Below the pieces are notes generated by a model that was given only the letters and a program-made list of their open reading frames with translations, did not search any database and had not been told where the DNA came from. Of a DNA stretch of 64,000 bases, positions 23,434 through 33,935 are shown piece after piece (within the stretch, counting starts at the first letter, position 1; each line of letters begins with the position of its first letter). The DNA lies in NCBI GenBank assembly GCA_963920765.1, contig OY987244.1, positions 13,952,501 to 14,016,500 of the forward strand. Direction: 5' to 3'. The stretch is from Ulota crispa. Its lineage: Eukaryota > Streptophyta > Bryopsida > Orthotrichales > Orthotrichaceae. The translations under genes and the position numbers were made by a program.

Positions 23434-24987
23434 AGGGCCTCTTTACACTAGTAACCAAGAGCTGGTCCATGTTTATATATTGGTTGTGGCTCTTGGTCAA
23501 GATTAGTGACCAAGAACTAATTTTCTCATTCAGTAACCCCGAAACTCCCAAGGGGGTAAAGGTAAAACATAAATGTATTATAAATTAATAATTTTGTAAC
23601 TTCAACAAAGGTTGCTTCTAAAGAGAAAACAAGAATCATGATATTTAATAATTATCCATACAATCAAACATTCAAAAAAAGTTTTGGGATCTTATTTAAT
23701 GAATTTAGAAGCATTTACGATTTAATATTCATCAAAATTACAAATTTTATTCATGGAATTTAAACTTTGGTATGATTGGTTAAAAATGGGCATTCTATTC
23801 TAAAACTCAAAAATGTTTTCTCTTTGAAGAAGAGAACATCATTAGTTTCTTGAAATAGTAAAATTTATAACACTAGCACATATTGAAGTGTTTGTCTTTG
23901 AAAAATTCTCCTTGGTGTAGTTTAACTTGGATTGACATGATTCAAATTGGGTTAGAAAGTAGACTTGCTTTCTTATACATAGGTATTTTTCATTTTTTCA
24001 TAAAAAAAAAAACATCTCAGGCAGCTCTAAAAAAAGGGCAGCGACTAGAAAATTGTCGATTGGGCGTTTAGGGGTTAATGATCACTTCCAATAGAGTAAA
24101 TTCTCTACAAGAAAAACTGTCCGTGGTGACATGTCTATATTGACTAAAATGTCCAAATTGACAAAAATTTGACAAAAACATGTCCAAATTGACAAAAATG
24201 TGTCCGAATTGACACTGCTCCCTTGTAGAGTAAACTTAGACCAATCCCTTGGAGATTTGGTCATTTATTCTAATTGTTTCCTTGTTTCTTTTTTTAACTC
24301 TCTCCTCTCTCTTTTCTTCTCATATCTTAATAAAATTTCAAAAATTTGGATGCCAAAAAACAAGGACCGGTAACCAAGAAGATTACAAATTTTATTATTG
24401 AGATTTTAGTTGATAGTACAAAGTGGAAATTACAAAGTAAATAACCTTGCAGTTATGCTTGGATGTACTTTTACAATGAAATTATGAAATTATTTTGGTA
24501 TGTTTTTACAATAGAAATAGATGTAAAAAAATACAATATAAAAAATAATTCACTTACTGCAATAAACACTTTGATAAACTTTAATTATTGTGATAAAACT
24601 AAAATTATAGCAACCAAAATGCTTTTTTTTTTTGTAGTAAAACAACATTTCAATAATAAAAATTGTGTTTACATCAATAAAAAATATGGTCATAGAAGTA
24701 AACATTAGTAAAATAGCATTTACAATAATAATTAACATTATAATTTGACAAAAATAGACCAATTATTTTTTTGGGATGGCTTGGTCACTTTAAAAATCTG
24801 GTAAGAGAACCTCTTGAGAGTGTCTCAACTAGAAATGTGGGTGACCATGAAAGATTATCTACTTTATGACATGTAGGATTCCATATCATTTTCTCATCCA
24901 TTTCACTTTGGTCAATTTCCTTTTTTTCAATCATATTGCAAAAAGTGCCTTGGTCACCAACCTTGGTCACTAGTGTAAAGAGGCCCT
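23434..24987. mobile_element. 1.55-kb inverted-repeat element (family H), non-autonomous
   Basis: TA-AGGGCCTCTTTACACTAG at the left and CTAGTGTAAAGAGGCCCT-TA at the right, a terminal repeat of about 27 bp with TA on both sides. No transposase frame. It contains a nested B element (23533-24078), about four copies of a TGTCCAAATTGACAAAAA unit at 24140-24215, and a very AT-rich inverted stretch at 24460-24740 that gives open frames on both strands. Confidence 0.65.
23533..24078. mobile_element. B element nested in H, 546 bp (left edge GTAA)
   Basis: GTAA-CCCCGAAACTCCCAAG at the left, GGGCGTTTAGGGG-TTAA at the right. Interior is the inverted relative of 11962-12513. The left tetranucleotide has one substitution from TTAA. 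Confidence 0.5.
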
Positions 24988-25059
24988 TAGCCCCCATTAG
25001 ATTCATATTTTGATGAGCCCTTGGGGCTGTTCTTAAGGCCATTTGAGCTAAAAATTTAG

Positions 25060-25290
25060 TTAACCCTTGAAGGGCCCGAATGCCCTTTGCGGCCGTATGT
25101 ATGAGCGTATATACAAACATATTTGAGCTGCTTTGAAGGCTTTTCAAAAAAAATTATGCACCCACCATCATACAACCCTTCAAATTGTATGGTTGTAACA
25201 CTTAATTTTCAACTAATTCAAATTTCTGAATATTGGTTGCAACCGTATTTGGTATAGTAGCTCCAAAGCCCAGGGCCTTTCAAGAGTTAA
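25060..25290. mobile_element. TTAA-bounded element B, 231 bp
   Basis: TTAA-CCCTTGAAGGGCCC at the left, GGGCCTTTCAAGAG-TTAA at the right. Shares its whole length with the left part of 7791-8403. Confidence 0.65.
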
Positions 25291-25348
25291 AATGACCCCA
25301 AGTTCTCATGGCCTCGACTCCTCAAGTAGACTGACTCATACCCAACTG

Positions 25349-26305
25349 TTTAACCCCTAAAGGATCAACTATCCCCTCGGGGGACAGATCTAGTTTAGGG
25401 CATGTACCTAATGCTAAACTACTTTGTGTGATAATTTAAAACTTTTATTGAAGATGGGGAATTTAAATATCTGCGTGGGCACCTAATTTTTTCTTCATTC
25501 TGATATTTATTTAAGAGTTTAAGCATGAATTTTTGAAAAATGGGGGAAGGCAAGCATCCCAATTATTATTAAATTTTAATTGCATATTTTAAAAATAAAA
25601 ATCTGAAATTGGTTCTTTAGATTTACATATATGCAGGAAGCTTTGAATCATTCAATTTTGATTGATGAGATGAAAGTTGTGACAAGTTTTAGTTTGCTGG
25701 TAGGTATGGGACTCCCAAAGCTCCATTCCTTTTGCCCCTTGTGGTGCTTTACTTTTTTGTGCTCTTTTGTATTTGTTTTTTGACTTTTTTTTTCCAAGTT
25801 GTAGTAGACTACGATTCCTTGGCTTTCACCATTTAGATCTAAGTAATTCAAATTTCTTAATTTTACATTAATCCTCCAATTTTGCCTAGTGTATATGCAA
25901 ATTCATGACCTTCTAGCATTGCAAGATTTTACAAAGTATGATTCACATCTCCAATTCATTGAAAATTTTGCCACACTTACCTAACTTGGTCTTCTACATG
26001 GAAAAAATAAACCTCAACTTTGCGTAGAGCATTTTTTTGATATAGGAGTGGTTAAAGGCTTTTGAAATTTTTGGGCAGCAAGGAAAAAAAACTATTTTGT
26101 TCACTTCAAATGTCAATATCTCACTCCTGTACATCTAGAATGAGCTGACTTTTGTCCCACAAGTTCCTCCCATAGTCTAGGGCAAGATTTTGTGGTTGGA
26201 TTTCCAAAAAAAACTTTTTTTCCTACCTTTCTACTAATTCTCCCTATAGTGGTAGTTTTCAATGACATTCATAGAAAGAAAGGGCCTTGGTCCTTTAGGG
26301 GTTAA
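25349..26305. mobile_element. TTAA-bounded element B, 957 bp
   Basis: TTAA-CCCCTAAAGGATCAAC at the left, TTGGTCCTTTAGGGG-TTAA at the right. Interior matches 13378-14305 in the same orientation. No transposase frame. Confidence 0.65.
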
Positions 26306-26643
26306 AGGTTTGGGGTACCTCAAGGTCTTGAAAATTTTAGGAAAAAAGTCCGTAGGATTAACCTTTCAACAAGCTAGCATGGAACGTATTTTTTGTGAAA
26401 AAAAGTATTGTGGATTATTCTATATTGAAGAGTAAAGTTGCAACTCATAAGGTCCCTATTAGCACCTCTAGACTAACCTTGAAATTACTTGGATGAGTTC
26501 CTATAATGGTACTTGACGGTCTCAATCCCAACCATCCCAAAGCAGTTTAGCAATTGACATGTGACAGAATTTGCTCATACAAGCAGCATTCACTGCTCCA
26601 CTTTGGGTTCTATAGTGGACAGTGAACACCTCAAAAATATGGT
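26306..26643. mobile_element. truncated A3-type element
   Basis: The sequence from GGTTTGGGGTACCTCAAGGT through TTCACTGCTCCACTTTGGG matches the interiors of 39156-39531 (same orientation) and 29247-29653 (inverted), but the terminal inverted repeats are missing. It begins directly at the right TTAA of the neighbouring B element. Confidence 0.5.
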
Positions 26644-26699
26644 GCAAATTAGAGTGATGCTTGTGAAGGGGTATATTTACCTTAGTGTAAAGCGCAGGG

Positions 26700-26930
26700 T
26701 AAATTTTCTTAACAAAAATTTGCCTAAATCTTACCTTGAAATCAACCTAGCAACCACAACACTAGAAAAAATCTCTGAAAAAATGAATAACTTTGTCAAA
26801 CCCCTTGCCAAGTTTGCAGCAAATTTGCTAGATTTTGAGTGAAAATTACTAATACTAGTAGATTTTATGAATGAACAAGCAGACATAGATGGTCCTATCC
26901 AATTCTATCCAAATTTTCCTTACCTGCTCA
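26700..26930 (-). repeat. dispersed repeat J, copy 4 (inverted)
   Basis: Reverse complement of the J copies at 3411, 3921 and 9077. The adjoining 26930-27110 is GC-rich and purine-rich with a short open frame (26932-27177) that I could not relate to any protein. Confidence 0.45.
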
Positions 26931-27285
26931 CATGGTGGGGTGCGTGTCGCTCTACCAGCTAAAATACAAAAAAAGCGCTGCTAAAAGCGGCCCTTACCTT
27001 GGCTGTGAGCAGCGCGGGAGGAACGAGGCCCAAGGAAGGGAGGGGCGACGACAAGGGCGTGAATTCCTGGGGCTCAAGAGTGCCACCTGGCGTCATATGC
27101 CTGATGTTAGAGACATTTCCAGCTTCCAGGCCTCTTCTTTTTTATTTGGAACTCTAGTTTTTGCTACTTGGAAGTAGTTTTATCTGCATTTGTGGGAATG
27201 GTCATCTTCCATCATTAATACATCTGGCTATTTCAAGGAAGCAATTGATGGCGATCCACTCACCATAAGTTATTTCTTCATTGTA

Positions 27286-27687
27286 AGGTGGTAGTACCCA
27301 TAGCCAACAACGCCTCATACCCAACTAGTAGGGTGCGTTATTTTCAATATTAGCAAGGATAGGTGCATTGGAATGCGTTCTTCAGTCCTTTTCAAGGTTG
27401 AGACCACTTTAGTTGGTCACACTACATGTCTCAAAGTGACGTAGGAAGTAATGGGCAGAAAGTCATTTGACTATTATTGAAATTGCAAGAGTGGCGTTTG
27501 GCAATGAATTCAAAGCACTTTTTGACTCCCAAAATTTATAATAATTTTAGTTTTGCAAAAGAATTCATGAAGAATTTGCAATCCCAATATTTCTTATCTT
27601 CCTACATGGGAAAATATTTGTTGCCTCAAAACTCTTTGTAATTCGTTGCAAAATTGCTTAAGTTATTGGGTATGGGTGCTTCCACTT
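27286..27687. mobile_element. TA-flanked MITE, 402 bp (family A-related)
   Basis: TA-AGGTGGTAGTACCCATAGCC at the left and GGGTATGGGTGCTTCCACTT at the right: the same terminal plan as family A but a different interior. Confidence 0.5.
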
Positions 27688-28476
27688 TAATTTCTATGCA
27701 ATGATGCCCATGCTATCCAAAAAATCATGTAAAAAATGTACAACATAATTTGTTGAGCAACACATAGATAACATTGAAATAGACATAAGGTAGTTGGCTC
27801 TAAAAGCGTTTGGTCATTTTGAATAAACCATGTAGGGTCACAAAAACAGTGCATAAAGGTTCTTGAATAGGTCACATTTATTTATGTTCATAAATTGTAC
27901 TTGTGCATGCACGATTTTAGAACCTCAAGAGAGTGACATGAGCTACCATTAAGTGTGCTTATTGGCCATGATTGTGTTTAGTTTAGTTTTTCAATAAAAT
28001 ATAAATATACGTCACACTAAAATAAATGAAAACATGTTCTCAACCATGATTTGAGCATGAGTGCTTGCCCGCTTTAAGAGCCTTATTGGAGCATTCTTGA
28101 CTTTGTACTAGTTACTTTTAGGACTCATGTGCTCCATTTACAAGCTACCTTTGCATTATGAATGCTACCACCTATGATTAAGAATAGTTACATATGCACC
28201 TTTTGCTTTGATGAATTGTAATTAATTCATACCAACTCAAAAAAATTCAATTTAAATGGCAATAGAACTGGTTCTTCTTTGACTTTCCACCAAATATATT
28301 TCAAGGTGCTAATCTAGCTTTATTTTAGTACAGACGTCATATTTCGTTGGTTTATGAGCCGACTACTTTACACTCAATACTGGTAGACTCGACTAGGTAG
28401 GTTCTTTAACACAGATCATATCATTGTAATTATCTGGTGTCATTTAAATTTTAAACCTCAATTGAGATTTCATATA
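27688..28476. other. gene-free AT-rich spacer
   Basis: No exon, repeat pair or structured RNA recognised on either strand. Confidence 0.3.
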
Positions 28477-28997
28477 CATAGCATGCATTCATATAGCATA
28501 CATAGCATGCATTCAGATAGTATACATAGCATGCATTCAGATAGTATACATAGCATGCATTCAGATAGTATACATAGCATGCATTCAGATAGTATACATA
28601 GCATGCATTCAGATAGTATACATAGCATGCATTCATATACTAAGGTAGTAGCACCCATAACCGTTAAACTAAGGGTTTTGAACATGATGATTATTAATAA
28701 ACATCTAGCAAATTATAAGATCCTATTAGGAACAGAAAAATTTTAAGTTTGCACTTTTGAATGTATTATTTGGATATTGTGAGAATAAGTTGTGAATTTT
28801 TAAAGAGCAAATTGCCATTGCACCCATAACCACTTTTAAGATTTCATGTTCACATGTTGTACATCCTTGTCATTACATCTATTTACTTCCACATATTTTT
28901 CAAGATTTCAGAAGTGATGGTTATGGATACAGTGATGGTTATGGGTGTGGCTACCTTATACATAGCATGCATTCAGATAGTATACATAGCATGCATT
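28477..28997 (+). repeat. 24-bp minisatellite split by a MITE
   Basis: CATAGCATGCATTC recurs at 28477, 28501, 28525, 28549, 28573, 28597 and 28621, then, after the MITE at 28643-28956, at about 28961 and 28985. The unit is 24 bp and nine copies are recognisable. Open frames with repeated MHSDSIHS or NACYVYYL words are artefacts of this array. Confidence 0.9.
28643..28956. mobile_element. TA-flanked MITE, 314 bp (family A), inserted in the minisatellite
   Basis: TA-AGGTAGTAGCACCCATAACC ... GGTTATGGGTGTGGCTACCT-TA. Removing the element and one TA restores the minisatellite register exactly apart from a single substitution, which shows that the family duplicates a TA dinucleotide. Confidence 0.9.
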
Positions 28998-29246
28998 TTA
29001 ATTCTCATGAACTAGGAATAATATTATAGAGAACAAGGAACACAAAATGAAAGCTTGTATTGCTAACACATAAAGAATAAGAGCCATGGTTATTTTTTGG
29101 AATTGGTGAGAATCAAAAGTTTTCACACTTTAGTCATGTATCAAAATCCATATGACTTAAGACACAACTCTAGATTAACCTTTGTATTTGATGACAATAA
29201 TGTAGCCAACTTGAAAATTGTTTCATGACCTTAGTGACATTACATA

Positions 29247-29653
29247 CAAGGCAACCATACCCATACATGAGCGGTCCCCATTCCCGCACTCTACATTTAG
29301 AGTGTTCTCCACACACTCTTGAACCCATAGTGGAGCACTGAATGTCACCTGCAATAGCAAATCTTGTCATATGTTACTTGTTAAGTTGCTAAGAGACGGT
29401 CAGGATTGGGACCATCAAGCACATGTATAGGAACACATCAAAACAATTTCAAAGGTAGTTTGGAGTTGCTAATAGGGACCCTGAGAGTTGCAACTTTGCC
29501 CTTTAATATAAAATAATCTACAATATTTTTTTTCACAAAAAATACCTTCCATAGTAGCTTGTTGAATGGCTAACCCTAAAAAAAAATCTCAAATTTTCTG
29601 AGACCTTGAAGTACCTTAAACCCTTAAACGCTTGGGTATGGGTACGGTTACCT
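29247..29653. mobile_element. MITE, about 407 bp (family A3)
   Basis: Left end AAGGCAACCATACCCATAC, right end GGGTATGGGTACGGTTACCT-TA. Interior is the inverse of 39156-39531. Confidence 0.6.
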
Positions 29654-30078
29654 TATGCAATAAAGTTTGATTAAAAGAATTGCACATGAGTATATACTAA
29701 TGAAAAAGCAACCTGTTGCTTAGATTTTGAAGACATGATACATTACTTTTAAATTTCATGAGGGCAGAGGTGCAAGGCTATAATAGTCCTTAGGTGTATT
29801 CATGGTTCATCTTATGAACATTCAAAACAATGTTCACAACATCAAAACATGAGCCATTGAAGAAATAATGATTGAAATAAATTTTATCAAAAATCATTGC
29901 TTTTTACAAAGCTGCCACAATCACACTACCAAAATTGATCCTGTGATCACCAGCGTTTTTTTTTTTTTAATCTGTGGATGAGCAGTAAATCTCTACCGTG
30001 GCCTCTCGGGTTTGGAGAAATTTTTGAGGGATGGAAGCTCATTGGTTTCTGTTGATTCTGCCAACTGCGAATATGGTG

Positions 30079-30532
30079 TTTAACCTCTAAAGGACCAACT
30101 GTCCCCTTGGGGAGAAATGGATTTTGGGCATGTATATACAGCTTGTGATTTTTTGAAAATTTTATTGAAGGTGTGGAATTCAAATATCTACATGGGCATT
30201 TAACTTTTTCTTCATTCTGACATTTATTGAAGAAATTAAAAATGAATTTCCAAAACGGACAAGATCAGGCAGCCCAAAAATTTCTTTAAAAATTGCATTT
30301 AAAAAAATTTAAATATGAAATAGGTTTTTTAGACTTACATACATATAGGGAGCTTTGAATCATTCAATTCTAATTGATGAGATGAAAGTTATGAGAAGTT
30401 TTACTTTGCGGGTAGGTGTGGAAAATCTTGAAACCACACTTACCCGCAAACAAAAGCTTCTCATAAATTTCATCTCATCAATCAAAATTGAATGATTCAA
30501 AGCTCCCTATATGTATGTAAGTCTAAAGAACT

Positions 30533-30576
<44 letters not shown>

Positions 30577-30808
30577 GCAATTTTTAAAGAAGTTTTTTGG
30601 CTGCCCGATCTTGCCTGTTTTCCATATTTTCATTTTTAACTTCTTCAATAAATGATGGAATGAAGAAAAAAATAGATGCCCGCATAGGTCTTGGAATTCC
30701 CCACCTTCTATAAAAATTTCAAAAAATCACACAAAGTAGTTTAGCCATAGGTACATGCCCGAAATTCCATCTGTCCCCCAAAACAGGGCTTGGTCATTTA
30801 GGGATTAA
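30079..30808. mobile_element. TTAA-bounded foldback element, 730 bp (family B)
   Basis: TTAA-CCTCTAAAGGACCAAC at the left, TTGGTCATTTAGGGA-TTAA at the right. The two halves (about 30079-30420 and 30438-30808) are inverse copies over nearly their full length, separated by some 15 bp. The right arm contains a TA run at 30540-30572 that the left arm lacks. Each arm corresponds to the left third of 13378-14305. Confidence 0.8.
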
Positions 30809-30892
30809 ACGCCAGAAAAACAAATCCTTACTACCAAAAATGGTCGCCAACTACACATTGTTATTGTACTATTAATAATTGTTTAACCCCTA

Positions 30893-31691
30893 AAGCCTTG
30901 AATACCTTTTTTGGGCTACATAATTATTTTGGGCAACTCACTACCAATGGGTTTTCATTGTTTCTTTGAAATTTTCACACATGATGTGTTCAAGGAGTAG
31001 CTTTAAGGTCTAACAATTTTCATAACTTTTGACTTCACGTTCCAAAAGTTATTGCATGATATGTGGTTTTTTGAGTTGCCCAGCCCCTATTGAAATTGAA
31101 TGATTCAAAGCTCTCCATGTATAAGGTAGGAACACCCATAAGTATTAGTGTCCCCATAACCATCACCTCTAAATTCTTGAAAAATCTATAGAAGTAAAAT
31201 TTATGTAATTACAAGGATGTAAAACATGTGAACATGAAACCTTAGTGTTGGTTATGGGTACAATGGCAGTTTGCTCTTTAAAAATTCACACTTTATTCTC
31301 AAAATATCCAAATAGTACATTTGAAAGTGCAAACTCATTATTTTTCTGTTGCTAACAGGATCCTATAATTTGTTAGATGTTTATTAATAGTCAGCATGTT
31401 CAAACCCTTAAATTGACGCTTATAGGTATTCCTACCTTACATAAATCTTAAGAACCATTTTTATTTATTTTAAAGATGTGATTTTTAAAGAAGTTTTTTA
31501 ATGAGTAAAGAAAACAACATATCATGCAATAACTTTTGGGTAGTGAAGTCAAAAGTTATGAGAATTGTTGATCCTTAAAGCTACTCCATGGACACATCAT
31601 GTGTGAAAGTTTCAATGAACAACCCATTGATAGTGAACTACCAAAAATTGTTGTGTTGCCAAAAAATGGTGTTTAGGGTTGTAGGGGTTAA
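30893..31691. mobile_element. TTAA-bounded foldback element, 799 bp, with nested MITE
   Basis: TTAA-CCCCTAAAGCC at the left, TTGTAGGGG-TTAA at the right. Arms of about 200 bp (30893-31085 and 31500-31691) are inverse copies, sharing e.g. CACACATGATGTG and TCATAACTTTTGACTTCAC. An A-family MITE (31124-31437) sits in the loop. Confidence 0.75.
31124..31437. mobile_element. TA-flanked MITE, 314 bp (family A), nested
   Basis: TA-AGGTAGGAACACCCATAAGT ... TATAGGTATTCCTACCT-TA, inserted in the loop of the foldback element at 30893-31691. Confidence 0.8.
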
Positions 31692-32377
31692 ACTATTATG
31701 CTTGATATGTTTAATCCAGCTATGCTGGTTGACATCAAGCATGGAAGAATCTATTGTAAAAGGTCTTCTAGTTTTTTTTTTATCTGACACAACTTTTGTG
31801 TAAGCTTCAATAAATACAAACTACAAACCATAAACTCTAATTTTGGCAAAATCAAATTAAAATTTAAAAATAAGAAAGAAAGAAAAAGGAATCACAACAT
31901 AGTCAAGAAAGAATATGTAATTTTTTAGAAATTTGAAATCTACGCTTAGCAAATATTGCATTAAATCTTATCGTAGGCAACAACATGGAGAAGAGAACAA
32001 TAGTAAATTGTACATATCAATGACGGGATATGTCTAATTACCACATGACCACTTTTTGATTTGACCACACGCACCAAGAACCATAACAAATTTATGATTC
32101 ATCATTGGTTTCTCTTTAACATGTGATAGATTACTAGCGTGTGCACTAGTGGGTGTTAAACTTTTATGTTTTTGACCCAATAACTCTATCAAGGTTCACC
32201 CCATAACTCAACCACTTTTGCAAGTTATCAAGTTTAATAACTTTATCACCCACTTTTAGAGGTGCGTGATAACTCAAACTAGTTATGATATTTGTTTATA
32301 AGAGTAATCAAGTGATCTTGTAGCCCTCTTCTAGCAAGCTAACCTTGTTGCTACTAATCATACTACTAAAACCCAAT

Positions 32378-32490
32378 TATCTCTATAATATCACATTCTG
32401 ACCTCTATAATATCACATTCTGACTTTTATAATATCACATTCTGACCTTTATAATATCACATCCTGACCTCTTTAATATCACATCTCAAT
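32378..32490 (+). repeat. 22-bp tandem array, five copies
   Basis: The unit CTCTATAATATCACATTCTG with small variation is repeated five times head to tail. Similar words occur singly and inverted near 17290-17390. Confidence 0.85.
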
Positions 32491-32778
32491 TTTTTGTGAA
32501 GAAGTTATGCAAGGGAAGCAACTAGAGTTATCAAGTGGTTTGTGAAGTTTGTAAAGATGACAACTTTGTGGATTGTTGAATGAGCAACCACCCATTAACT
32601 TTGAGTGAATTCCATGATAAAGTTATCCAAAAATCACCAAAAATTACAGGTTTGACACCCACTACTATGTTTGCAACAAATATAAAAGTAACATTATACT
32701 CTCCTCTGATTATTATGATTATTATTTTTATCAGATTGTTTTGTCCATGAAGTACTGTAATCTTTTTTTTTATGGCAG

Positions 32779-32896
32779 TTTTTGTGTATATGGTTCAATT
32801 GACAAGGTCAATGCAATCGCAGCACAAAAAGAAACTATGAAGCATCTCGGTGGTGCTGATTGGCAGGAGTGGCTTCGAAGCTCTATCTATTTGTAG
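32779..32896 (+). pseudogene. orphan terminal-exon-like fragment
   Basis: A pyrimidine run ending ATGGCAG (acceptor at 32777-32778) is followed by one base and 38 codons ending in TAG, with coding-like composition (KVNAIAAQKETMKHLGGADW, then EWLRSS). An AATAAA lies about 55 bp after the stop. This looks like the last exon of a gene, yet no upstream exon is apparent in the 1 kb before it. It may be a captured gene fragment or the tail of a gene with a long intron. I do not recognise the protein. Confidence 0.4.
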
Positions 32897-33636
32897 GACG
32901 TCTAGAACTCATTGCAAGCCGGAACAGAAGTGCAAATGACTGTAAATATTTGAAAATAAACTCATGACAATTCCAAGACAACCTTTGGACCCACCAAGAG
33001 CATCAAGACCACTACCGTGCTTGATGATCTGCACTCATGTATGAGTGCCAGGCATACAAATTTGACACCTATTTAGATAATGGCTTGCAAAATTTGAAAA
33101 CAATCAACAGTGGGAAATGGGAGATTATAACATTTGATCAAATAACAAGTGATGTCAAAATCTTATTTTTGGTAGGTAGTTTGTTGCTTGTTGATTTTTA
33201 CAAAATTTCAAAGGCTTCTATTTCACCTCAAATTTGGTGAGTAGTAAATTAGATGGGAATGCACATACTTGCAAATTATCAAAGGACATCTTTTTTGGAT
33301 GTTAAGTTTTGAGGTTTTGAATTGTTGTTGTGCAAAAAATGGTGATCATCTTAGTCACACACGATTATTGCAAGAAAAGATTGGAACATGCTTGAACCCT
33401 TGTTGGCTAGTCTTTGGCTATCATAGAGTACATTTAGGGAGGCTTGCAACGGGTGTTGACAACTTGCAACCTATAAAACCCTATATGCCACCTTGCCCTA
33501 TTTGGTGTTCCACTCAATTGAGGCTCTCTAGGCGCTTGTACAACATTTGACTTGTCTTGCCATTACTCCACTTGCATGAATCACTTGAATGCCTTGATAA
33601 TTCTAATCTATAACAAGGTCAATTAAACTTGGTAGT
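32897..33636. other. gene-free spacer
   Basis: Short open frames only (33037-33240, 33269-33550), without recognised domains or splice-linked partners. Confidence 0.3.
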
Positions 33637-33870
33637 ACTAGGTCCGGGAAGAACTAGCGGCTAGTACAAAGCTAGCCAATTGAAATGAGAAAAATTGTTT
33701 GCAATTTATAAACATTGGTTGAAAAACCGGTTAAATTTTTTTTTCTTTTTTTTAATTTAATAATATGGAATAGAGAAAATAGCCAAAATGGTTCCTTGAT
33801 AAATTGGTTCAATATGGGAATCAAAGAAAGTCAACCAAAAATCTCAAATATTTCCCAAGCCCCCAATGCC
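33637..33870 (+). repeat. dispersed repeat, inverted copy of 8500-8765
   Basis: Contains GGTCCGGGAAGAACTAGCGG and AATGAGAAAAATTGTTTGCA, matching the reverse complement of 8500-8765. Confidence 0.45.
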
Positions 33871-33935
33871 TCAAAATGGCCTTTGAAATCAAGTGAGGAC
33901 ACTTTTGGTCCTCTAGGCTCTAGGGTGTTCAAGGG

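Noticed and set aside
28451..28746. Open frames with repeated MHSDSIHS or NACYVYYL words
   Set aside because: Product of the 24-bp minisatellite; no gene structure around it.
28477..28997. CRISPR-like regularly spaced repeats
   Set aside because: Units are contiguous with no unique spacers, and the genome is a plant nuclear genome.
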